Position numbers and translations under genes: made by a program
The notes under the pieces: model-generated
What the model saw: only the letters and a program-made list of their open reading frames with translations
Told to the model about the DNA's origin: nothing
The model's database searches: none
DNA from: Diplonema papillatum
Taxonomy: Eukaryota; Euglenozoa; Diplonemea; Diplonemida; Diplonemidae
DNA length: 64,000 nt
Direction of reading: 5' to 3'
NCBI GenBank assembly: GCA_030068145.1
Contig: JAPJBO010000395.1
Location: 124,001 to 188,000, forward strand
Shown: piece by piece, positions 46,892 through 60,800 of the stretch
Layout: each line of letters opens with the position of its first letter
Position numbering within the stretch: the first letter of the stretch is position 1

Positions 46892-47329
46892 TTTTTTAGC
46901 GCGCGGCAGCATGGGACGCGAAGGTCCAGCGGGTGGAGGAGGCCACCAGGCAGAGAACCGTGCGGCCGCCGCGGAAGACGCGGAAGGCATGAATGCACGT
47001 GGGACCGGATCCGGACGACCCCCGGAAGCGCGTGATCTCGCAGGCTGCGCGGCGCATGCGCAAGGTTAATGCGCTGAAGTACATCGACCAACTCAATTTG
47101 TGCGGCACCGACCTGCCACGTTCAAGCTTGCTCCGACCACTGCACCCTCTGCCGACACTCGCTAGCCGTCGACACTCATGACGGCAGCCCCATCCTGAAG
47201 TGCAAATACTGCCGACGCGTCACTGCTGCTGTGTGCGCTCGGATTGGCGCCGCTCAAGCGGCCACCTTATGTCACTCGTTTATGTGTAAAGATTGCTCCG
47301 TTCTTCTCCCTGACTTGGTCCCGGATTAG
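46842..47329 (+). pseudogene. Broken Cys-rich coding remnant behind a 3' splice-site-like tract
   Basis: A (CT)n and T-run end in 'tttttag' at about 46899. The following frame ('WDAKVQRVEEATRQRT', then an in-frame TGA, then 'HVGPDPDDPRKRVISQ', 'RKVNALKYIDQLN') looks coding. At about 47110 a different frame becomes Cys-rich: C-HVQA-C-SDH-C-TL-C, CKYCRR and LCHSFMCKDC, ending at TAG 47327-47329. At least one stop and one frame change separate the parts, so it is a pseudogene or has an unresolved intron. Family not recognised. Confidence 0.35.
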
Positions 47330-47349
47330 GATGACACATACTACTACTA

Positions 47350-47510
47350 CTACTACTAGCGCGCGCGCCCAGATTTTTTTGAGGTGCCCGAGCGCGAGCC
47401 AAAAATAAAAAAATAGTCAGCCCTAACAAAATAATTACTCATGGATAACAAAAAATTACTTATCGGTAACAGTTTCCGATATCTAATTTCCCGACTTAAG
47501 TGGTCCGATA
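47350..47510 (+). repeat. AT-rich element, second copy
   Basis: See 43985-44118. Preceded by a (CTA)n run at about 47340-47358. With the first copy it brackets 3.2 kb of LINE remnants in inverted orientation. Confidence 0.75.
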
Positions 47511-47568
47511 TGGTTTCTTCCGATGAAAAAAATATTCTGCGGACTTTTTTGGGTCCCACAGAATTCCT

Positions 47569-47705
47569 TTAGGGAATTGCACCGCAGAGGTGATCTTCCC
47601 TCGTTTTCGCAATCCGCGGCAGCCTAAACGAACGTCCGACCACTTTCTTCTGCATTTCCGGACCTAAGTGGTTGGGATTCTTTTCAGTTCTGGGTTTCTG
47701 CCTCG
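47569..47705 (+). repeat. Dispersed monomer related to 56862-57190
   Basis: 'tttagggaattgc', 'gcagcctaaacgaacgtccg' and 'accactttcttctgcatttc' match the two tandem monomers downstream. Confidence 0.55.
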
Positions 47706-47873
47706 GCAAGGCATCAAAAAGACGAAGGTAGGGTCGCAGCAGACCCAAGAAAACTACAGCACTGGGTTGCAGGCACCCTCCCCGTTTAGCTAAACCTTTG
47801 CTTCCGAGCTGTCGGAATCACAGGAGTTGTTGCATGTACGGGTGAGGGGAGCAGAGGTGGGTGGGGGACGGGG

Positions 47874-50800
47874 ATGGCAGAATGGCGCCTTCCGGAGCAG
47901 CCCGAGGCACCACCAGCAGGCGCGGTCCCGCCGCCCGTGTACGATAAATCGATCAAGCTTTCGCAGCTGGAGTTCGAGTGCGACTACTGCGAGCGGGACA
48001 TCACGGCAAACCGGTACCGGTGCGGCCAGTGCGAGGATTTCGACATCTGCGAGCCGTGCTACTTGGCGCGGAAGGGAACGCCCGATGCGCACCCGCACTT
48101 CCTCTGGTTCATGGGAGACTTCACCGAGTTCATCACCAAGATGCTCAGCGCGCAGAAGGAGAAGAAACGCGCCGCGGAAGCCGGCCGTAAGCGCAAGCGA
48201 TCGACGACACCCGACCCGCGAGCGAAGGGAACGAAACCGAAGAAGCTGAGGGGAGGGCCAGCGTCGTCGTCTTCGTCGTCGTCTTCTTCATCGTCGTCAT
48301 CGTCAGACGAGTCGGCCAAACCGCCTTCAACGGGCGGCAAACCGAGCCGGAAAAAGCGAAAACGCGACCCGAAAGCCACCCGTCCTAAAGAGAAAAGCAG
48401 CGCCGAGCCACGGCATCCCACCACCACCCCCAGCGTTTCTCCGCCGCCCCGGCGGCCGGTCGGGAAGCCGCCGAAGAAGAAGGCAACCCCCCGCAGCGAA
48501 GCGAAGGCGCCGAACGTGGAGTCGTCGGCCAGCCCGCGAGCGAAGAAGAAGAAGGACGGGACGCCGCCCGCCGACTGGCCGAAGCTGTCGGAGATGGGCT
48601 TCGTGCCGACCCAAAAGGTCTTCGGCGAGGGCGGCGCCGCGGCCCCGCAGGAGCTCGACAACTCCTTCTGCTTCGACGCCGCGTTCACCGGCGCGTCCCC
48701 CATCGCGCCAGTCGCAGAGTCCCCCACCGGCCAGCCCCAGCAGGAATTGGGCACGCCGCAGGAAGGCGAACCCTCGGATACCCTAAGGACGCGGTCGCAG
48801 CTGAAGCGGCAACCGGAGCTGGCGGCACCGCCGCAGCCGCAGCCACCCAAAGACTCCGAAGACGACGGCCCAGCCGCGCCTCCAAAAAGCCAGCCCGCGC
48901 AGGCTTCGCAACCGCCGCCGAAGCAAGCGGCCGCGCCTCAAGCAGAGGCGCCCCGGCCGCCGGCACCGGCAGAGAAGCCGCGGGAAGAGCCTCCTGCAGC
49001 GAAGGTGCCGCAGCCCGCGCAGGCTTCGCAACCGCCTCAACCAGAGGCGCCCCGGCCGGCAGAGCAAAAAGCGAAGCCGCGGGAAGAGCCTCCTGCAGCG
49101 ATGGTGCAGCAGCCCGCGCCGCCGGAGCAGAAGGTCGCGCCCCTGCAGCAAGGGCGACCGCCGCAGAGTCAACCCGCGCCGCCCCCCGCGCAGCAATCGA
49201 GCAGCTCCGAGCAGCCGCAGAAGCCGCCGCAAACACTACCGAAGCAAAAAGAAAGCCAATCGGTGCCATCCACGAAACAGCATGCAGACCCCAAACCGAA
49301 GCCGAAGCCCCAACAAGAGCACTACCAGGAGCGAAAAGCAGAGCAGCCGCTGAATTCCGTGCCCGAACCGGTCGCAAACCCGCAAACAGAGCAGAAGCCG
49401 GAGCCAGAGCAGCCAAGGATGCTGCCTACACAAAAGGAGGCACCCCGGCAAAACTCTTCGTCAAAGAGCCAGCCAGTGCAGCAACCGGAAGAAACAGAGC
49501 GACCGAACAGTGAATCAGCACTGATTCGAAAGCCGCACGAGCACAAGGACGAGTCGCACCACGAACCATCAAACGACCCGCCGGCACAACCCAAACAACA
49601 TTCACCGGCAGCTTCAAAGCTGCAGACCCAACGAGCAGAACAACAACCGGCTGACCATATGCAGCAGCCAACACAAAATCACAACACAGCTCAACACCAT
49701 GTTTGCAGGGAACCACCACTCGCCTTGAAAAACAGTGCCCCCCCGTCTGAACCGGCGCCTGCAGCTGCTGCTCTCGACCGGCTGCCGTTGGATCCCCGCG
49801 AAAATGGTGCGGACAGTGGCCATAGAGCTGACCGAGATTCAAATGGAGGCTGCCTCAGCGATTCGCCCTTTCCTCGCCCTGCCCAGCCCCAGCTTCTCAG
49901 TGACTTCAGCGGCCGTCGCCTGGCACTAGGTCAAGACATGCGCCAAGACTCGATCACCAGCAGTGAACGCGTCCTGACACAGCTGGAGATTCGGGACGCG
50001 ATAAGCACCCTCCCCTTACACCGGACAAAAGACGAAGAAACCAGGCGCAAGGCCCTTGGGATTCAGGAGGGCAACCTGGCATGGCTAAAGCAGACGTTCC
50101 CTGCGACAGTGCACATGCAGCCTATAGGTTCACTTGGTCTCCATGGCTTGACCAACGATGTTGAGCTGCGCGTGGCTACTCGTGATGGAGACACTTTCGT
50201 GAAGTCGAGAGCAACCGCAAAATACGTCGTGCCCTGCGGCGAAACTGAGAGTCGGTGTCCTGCATTCCTGAATCTGTCTTGGTGGGGGGGCATCACTGAA
50301 GAAGAAGCAATCTCACAAGTCGCATGGGCTCCGTCAAGCGAAGAACCGGCAGCCTTGCTGCTGACGAAAAACAACATCGACCGAGTGAACGGCATACCGG
50401 CTTCGCACTTTGCTCTGTTTCTCAAGGTATGCAGCAGTCAACATTTTCTCCAGCAGTAATGCTTTTCAAAGATAACAACCAGCACCATATTAAAACGCGT
50501 TCGAATTCGATCTTTCCATGGTTGACATGTTGGGTCACCGATCCCGAACATGGACATTTGCCAGGCGACAGTCCAGGTCTTACAAAGTCGGCCAAGGCCA
50601 GACAGCGAGCACTGATGTGGGTATGGGGCGAAAGACCTATCGTAGCTGGTTGACTCCGAAGTTTCCCTCAGGAGCACCAGACGACCATGGGACGTGGCGA
50701 AATCCACCGCGAAGCCCGAAATCTCCACGACCAAGAGTGCTGGCGGGTGCTGGGAAGACAAAAATAAAAAACCCGGACCCCCTCCCCGGTACAAACCCGC

Positions 50801-52892
50801 CACAAACCCGGAAAAACTCCAAGGTGGATCACACCAAAAACGTAAACATTTATCAGCGGTAAACATCCACCATTTTTCCTCAAAAAAGCACATTCATCAC
50901 GAGCAACACAAAAACAGTTCGCACCACCGACACGTGGTGAACCTAGCCGATATGACACCAGCGCAGCTCTTCTTCCTAATCTACCCAAGGTTGGCATCAA
51001 TCGGGGCAGTCTTACAAGGTATTCTTACAAGCTTTGCAGCCCACCCATTCCGATCCGATAGAGCCTCATCGACGCCATCCAAACGAGTCCTTCGGTCACC
51101 GAACACTATCGAAGCAGGTCCTGAGGCTCAACTGCATGAAACCGATTTTTTAAAGGTATCAATTCGGTTGTGAGATAGAAATGAGGTCACCCAACTGCAG
51201 GCACACGACTTCTGATTCTTCATCATTCATTGAAAACTGTTTCGAGGTCACCAACCACCTCAGCCAAACTCAAAAACTCCGGGCCTTTCCGAAGAAGGCC
51301 GCTCTCTAAGGGACGGCGACTTGCCAAGTCGACACGACACCAACAGCAACATGAGGTAAAATGCCTATATCTGTTCTGCTCCTGACCAGGTGCCCACCCA
51401 CACAAACAGTGTTGCGTGGCTGCCCTCCGACATGTCGACAATATCAGGCATAGCAGCGTTTACGATGGTCGATGGCGATTCGAGCTACGTGTGCATGGGT
51501 GTGATTCCACAAGGTAAGCGCGCCTTTACAGGAGAAGGCGTCGAAACGTTTGCACTCGGCAATATTGGCTGCATAGTGAGCGGTGCGATGGACAGCTGCC
51601 AATTTGTCACCACTTCTGATGAATGGCGCCTTATTACAAGCGGAAGATACCAACAGCAGACTCATGTCCACATCACAAGGGCTTCTTGTGCGAAGAAGGA
51701 GCTATTTGTCGATGCTTCCTTCAGCTCACCCTTCCAGGCTGGTGCGCGAACACTTGTGGAAAGCCAGCTTGTTTGTTTGAAAGACAGTATTACACCATTC
51801 TTGATGACTGTTATCATCAGCAGCGGCCCACATCCAGAGGACCAGAGCAAGATGGAGCTTTGGGCTGGAAGCAAAGAAATGCTGAAGCGACAGCAGCGAG
51901 CTCTGCCGTCAGTCAGTGCCGTGACTTGGGCTGGGACAGCAGCCCCTATTATTGGGTATGCACCAAGTTCTTTTCTCTCTACCAACACAACGAGTGCGAT
52001 GCATCAACATCCTGACATCTCTCGGAGGTGGAAACATGACCTCAACAGAAGGCCAAATATGGCGACATATGAAGTCGTGGTGTGCCGGCGGGCTTCGCAA
52101 AGCGCGACCCTGAACGGCAGGTTTTGTCCCCAGAGGCGTGCAAGCAGGCACACACCACACGAGATCAGGCAGGAACAACGAACTGTGCCGAAGAAACACA
52201 ACCCGGGTACCCAGAGAGCATGGTGTTTGGTCTGCTGTAGCTTCTATATAATTCTATACCAAACTTACAGAACGATGTCCGGTGATGTCGCCCTTGTAGC
52301 TAAAGATGGGTTAATTTGGATAGCAGCATCGCCTACCACCTTGGAAAGCAGCCTGGCAGTACAGAGCATACATGCACAAGAGAGCGAAAATGGAGCACTC
52401 CAGGTAACATGGGCACTGGAAGGAGGTGTTGTCCTTACAAGCACACTCCAGACACAGGCGCGAAGTGCTCTATGTACCCTCTGCTCCAGCGCTGACCTGC
52501 AATGGGAGGGTCTTTGCTGTCGGTGCAAATATGCTGAGTATACAGCACAGCTCACAGAACCCGTAGCATGGGTTCAGTGCAAGCCACAGGTGGTCCGTGT
52601 ATGGTTCGGGAACGCTGTCCCGGCTACCTTCCAGAACCACCCACTCAAAAGTGACTTATTTGCAGGTATGTGTTTTGAGGTACATTTGAGCAGAGTAGAA
52701 ACCAAAGCACATTGTGTACAATATTACAATGCGGTATCAACCGGAATACGTTGGAGTACTCCTCCTAGACATGCACCGAAACCTGTTGGTGCCTGTCCTG
52801 AGACTTCTCAAGTAGCAAGTCAGACCACACATCCTATTCTGGCCCAATGCTTACCTGAGGTTTTGGGCTCAAGCAGAGATCTCCTCTTGTAG
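47874..52892 (+). CDS. ZZ zinc-finger protein with novel C-terminal half
   Basis: Exons 47874-50426 and 51390-52892; 4056 nt, 1351 codons plus stop, both junctions phase 0, donor GTATGC, acceptor 'cctgaccag'. A ZZ finger occupies residues 36-75: C36, C39, C50, C53, C59, C62, H73, H75. ZZ domains bind protein N-termini or histone tails. It is followed by a basic stretch with a 14-Ser run (about 131-145), then about 500 residues of Pro/Gln/Glu/Lys-rich disordered sequence with imperfect repeats ('PREEPPAA', 'QPAQASQPP'). From about residue 690 to the end the protein is ordered-looking and beta-rich ('VELRVATRDGDTFVKS', 'VAWAPSSEEPAALLLT', 'YVCMGVIPQG'), with C-x2-C pairs near the end (CTLC, CRCK). 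I recognise no family for this half; two phrases recall WD blades. A nuclear adaptor is plausible from the composition but is inference. The stop lies inside a 152-bp tandem duplication. Confidence 0.75.
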
Positions 52893-53172
52893 ACTGTGGC
52901 CCTTTCGGACTGTGTGTGCATCTCCCAGACAGCCAAAACACAACAGATGGCCACCTCTGTCCCGAATGCGGGCAGTCAGTAGCAAAAACCTCTTGCCCTG
53001 TCTCTGGCTTGCCTCATGGCTCAAGCAGAGATCTCCTCTTGTAGACTGTGGCCCTTCCAGACTGTGTGTGCATCTCCCAGCAGCCAAAACACAACAGATG
53101 GCCACCTCTGTCCCGAATGCGGGCAGTCAGTAGCGAAAACCTTTTGCCCTGTCTCTGGCTTGCCTCATGGCT
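52869..53172 (+). repeat. 152-bp tandem duplication over the stop of the ZZ gene
   Basis: 'tcaagcagagatctcctctt' starts copies at 52869 and 53021. Both include 'cagatggccacctctgtccc', 'gaatgcgggcagtcagtagc' and 'tgtctctggcttgcctcatg'. A 1-nt difference ('cccagacagcc' versus 'cccagcagcc') shifts the frame between copies. The first copy holds the TAG that ends the ZZ protein. Confidence 0.9.
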
Positions 53173-53528
53173 CAAGCGGACAACTGACAGAGAATGAAGC
53201 AAAGCGGCTCGTTGCAAAAGCTCTCGCTGACATCAACTCCATCAGCTGTGGCGATTTTTCGGAAATCAGGACTACTGTCGATGGACTTGCCCTCGGCGAC
53301 GCACTGACACAACAGCTTCAGCACACCGAAAACTTGGGCGGCTTTGAAGTGCAGGCAAATGTTGCAAAGTGGCACAACATGGCCATTTATACAGGTGTGC
53401 GAGCTCTTCTGTTCGTGATGTACAAGCACAGGCAAGCCTTTAGGCTGCAAGCCACGCAGACTGAGAGAGGCACCAACATTCGAAAACCCGAGATCACACA
53501 AACTTTCTCTACAACATTGCCACCTTAG
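53016..53528 (+). CDS. Unrecognised 170-codon frame with zinc-ribbon-like start
   Basis: Open from ATG 53016 to 53528. It reads CPECGQSVAKTFCPVSGLPHG, then an amphipathic segment 'ENEAKRLVAKALADI' and 'AIYTGVRALLFVMYKHRQAF'. It may be the original C-terminus of the ZZ gene, cut off by the duplication and 1-nt shift, or an independent small gene. Composition looks coding; no family recognised. Confidence 0.4.
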   Translation: MAQAEISSCRLWPFQTVCASPSSQNTTDGHLCPECGQSVAKTFCPVSGLPHGSSGQLTENEAKRLVAKALADINSISCGDFSEIRTTVDGLALGDALTQQLQHTENLGGFEVQANVAKWHNMAIYTGVRALLFVMYKHRQAFRLQATQTERGTNIRKPEITQTFSTTLPP

Positions 53529-53888
53529 GCATTCGGGACGAATCCCGCGCAGCAATCACAAGATGAAAACGGTAGTCTTGCATGGTGACATGGAATCTCC
53601 ACACTCTATCTGTCCATTGGACCTTCCTCCGTTCAAAGGAAGTCTGCGGCAGCACCACCACCTGGCAAACAGTATGGTACAAGGTAGCTAGAGACACCGA
53701 TCATCGATGAAACGGTGCCTTGTTGAAAGAACTTCAACATAAACTGAGTTGAGCCTCGACAACACCGGCAACTGCAGGCATGCAACACTTAGCCACCAAG
53801 AGTCTTAGCTTACAAGCCAACATCGGCAGCAAAAACCTAGCATATACTGCAACTCTGTCAGCTTCTGTCCACCCACACATACACTGGC

Positions 53889-57888
<4,000 letters not shown>

Positions 57889-60800
57889 TTGTCTTGCCCA
57901 TTTTTCCCAGTTTGCCTCGAAGGCCCCCTGTACTTGGTGTACTTGGTGTACTTGGCGTGTGCTGACGCCGCCCTGGACCCGAGGAAGGAAGAGAAGCACA
58001 CCGTATCGGGCAGCACGGCAAGAATTCCGGGGGACGTGTCTCTCCCCAGGGGGGTGAACGAGAGAAGACCGAGATGGGTCGACGTGACGGTGATGAACCC
58101 CCAGGCGGCGTCGTATCGGAAGGGCGCAGCGAAGACGGTGGGCTACACCGCGCGCGTGGGCGAGGAGCTGAAACACAGGAAGTACGCGGAAGACACTAAG
58201 GATAACGACCGCCGACTCACAGCCTTCGCCATGGAGTCCTTCGGGGGTATGGGAGCGGAGGCGCGCGGGTTCCTTTTGAACGTGGCCAGCCTGGTGGCGG
58301 AACGAACCAACCAGGACAAGGCGTCGACCTACAGAGGGTATGCGGAGAGAGTGTCGATCAGGGTAGTGAGGGGAGCGGCGGCGGCCATCAACCGCAGAGG
58401 GCTGGTGGCTGACAGGAGGACGGCCGGGGTCGACCCGTCCCTCACAGACCCAGGCATGAGCGGCTTCATCGGGCCGGGGTGCCTGGACGAGGTTCAACGC
58501 AGAGTGGAAGACCTCCATGAGGAACAGGAGCTAGAGCGAGCGGGAGCGCAGACGGCAAAGGACGGCTCTACCCTCTCCGAGGTGGAGGAGGGAGGGGGGG
58601 AGAGCGAGACAGCGAGCGAGGTGGAGGAGTTCCCAGGAGACGCGCCCGGGCAGGAGCGAGGCCGGACACGGTCACCGAGCCCCCCTCCCGCGGGGGTCCA
58701 GGTACGGGCCAAGGGGGGCTGTGGAGGGGGAGGCGCCTCCGATGGGCGAAACGAGGACGAGCACATGGAAGGACAGAGCTTAGACCGTGCGGTGATGCCC
58801 CCCTCAGGGGGGCACGGGGCGGCGACCCACAAAGGGGGGCCAGAGGAGTCGGAGATCAGGGGGAGCCAAGGACACCTCTACGACGCCCTCATGCGGAGAG
58901 ACAGCAGTGGTCTCCCCGAGGGGGCGGAGCCGAAGACACCCGGGGGAGACGTCGACATGGAGGGGCCCAGCCAGGAGACGGAGCCCGCGGCCACGTCGCC
59001 GAACAGGGGGAGTGCACGCGGACCCGGTCCGTCCGGAACCACAGCACCCGCAGCCGAACGGACCCCGGCACCCGAGGAGCCCAAACCTACGCCCGAGGAG
59101 GGCCTGGGCCACGCGCTTGACGCCCCCATGCGGGGCTGCAACAGAGATTCCCCGGTCAGTTTGGAGCCCACGGCGCCCGGACCGGCCGAAGACGACGCCG
59201 GCACGGGGTGGCCTGGCAGGGAATCGACGTCCGCGACACATCGTGCCCCCAGCGACCACACTCGCCCTACCCATCCGACCGGAGCCGAAACACCTGCCAC
59301 CGAGCAAACCCCTGCACTTACCAAACCCATCATAGCAGGGGGGACCCAGGGGGGAGAGTTTCCGGGCCCTGAACGAGAGCAGTCTGGTGCCACCCGCCAC
59401 GCCGAACTTACCCCTGCATTCAGCAAACCCAACACGGCAGGGGGGGCACCGGCAGGCGAGTGGCCCATCACGACAACGCCACCGAGCCAGGGAGCCGAGG
59501 CGACCGAGGGAGGCCAGGGCGACAACCACGCCGGCCCCACGCAAGGCGGAGGCGGAGGTCCCCCGAGAGGGGTGGAACCCGGGACTCCCGGCCCATCCGA
59601 AGAAGTCGCCCGCCCGGAAGGGCTCGACCGGGGGTCGGCGCCCGCAGCCGCCACTACTCCCAGAGAACGAACCCTCCCACCCGGCCCGTCCGATACCGAA
59701 ACACCCGCCGCTGAGCGAACTCCTGCATTAGACAAACCCTACACAGCAGGAGGGACACTCCGGGAGGAGGTTCCGTGCAGCAGGGCGTCCGGGATCGAAA
59801 CGGTACGAGCTCAAGGGCCAGGTCAGCCCACGCACCCAACAGGAGGGCCCCAACCGGCCGAAGGCTCCGCTCTGCACGAGGTGCTCACCCCTGCACTTAC
59901 CATACCCAACTCAGCAGGGGGGGCACCGACACGAGGGGAGCGGCCCCACCCGCCCGGCCTGCCCGCCACCGAAACACCCGCCGCCGAGCAAACTCCGGCA
60001 CTCGACAAACCCGTCACAGCAGGAGGGGCGTTGAGGGAGGAGGCTCCGAGCGACGGGGCACCCGAAGTAGGACCGGCACGAGAGCAAGGGCAGGTCCAGC
60101 CGACGCACACGATCAGCGGGCATCACCCGTCCGTGGGCGCCACCCCCCATGCCGTGCTCCCCCCTGCATTTACCAAACCCAACACAGCAGGAGGGAGACC
60201 GACGGAAGGAGGTGAGCGGCCTCCCGGGGACGCGCCAAGCCGAAGGGCGACGACCGCGGAGGACAACGACTGGCTGCCTGGAGAGAGGGCGGAGGACAAA
60301 AGGATGGAGCCCGGGGAGTACATCGCGAGACGAGAGGAAGCAGCAAAGAGGGAGGCTGCAGACAGGGCCGCGCTCTGGAAGAAACAGAGTGGAAGATTCG
60401 CCAGGGCGTTGGAGGAAGACTCGCTGAGTTCTGTATCGGACGACGCCGACTCCCAGGCGGCGGCAGACAGAAGGAGAAGGAGAAGGAGGGCGGTAGCCCC
60501 GCGGGTCCCGGGAGCCCCCCGTGGGACTAGGGCGAAGCGTGCGAAGCAGAAAGGCGTGATAGAAGCTCCATCCCCAGGGGCAGACGGTGGTGAGGGCGGC
60601 GCCGGGCGCACATCGAACCAGAGTTGCCGGCCACGGGCCAACCCCAGCGGGGAAGGCGCACGCCACGCCCCCCCGGCCTCAGCAGCGGCAGACTCCACAC
60701 ACAATAGCCAGGCCTGGGGGTGGCAGGAGAACCTTTCGACCACCAACTCGTGCTACCTGCAAGCGGCCTTGAACCTGATTGCGGTCACTGACATGGCACA

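Noticed and set aside
48059..49416. Minus-strand frames opposite the ZZ gene linker
   Set aside because: Low-complexity antisense of Pro/Gln-rich codons.
50694..51173. Extra exon of the ZZ gene at about 50918-51030
   Set aside because: A phase-0 join from 50426 directly to 51390 gives a continuous frame and a total divisible by three. The extra segment would add an uncharacteristic peptide and is not needed.
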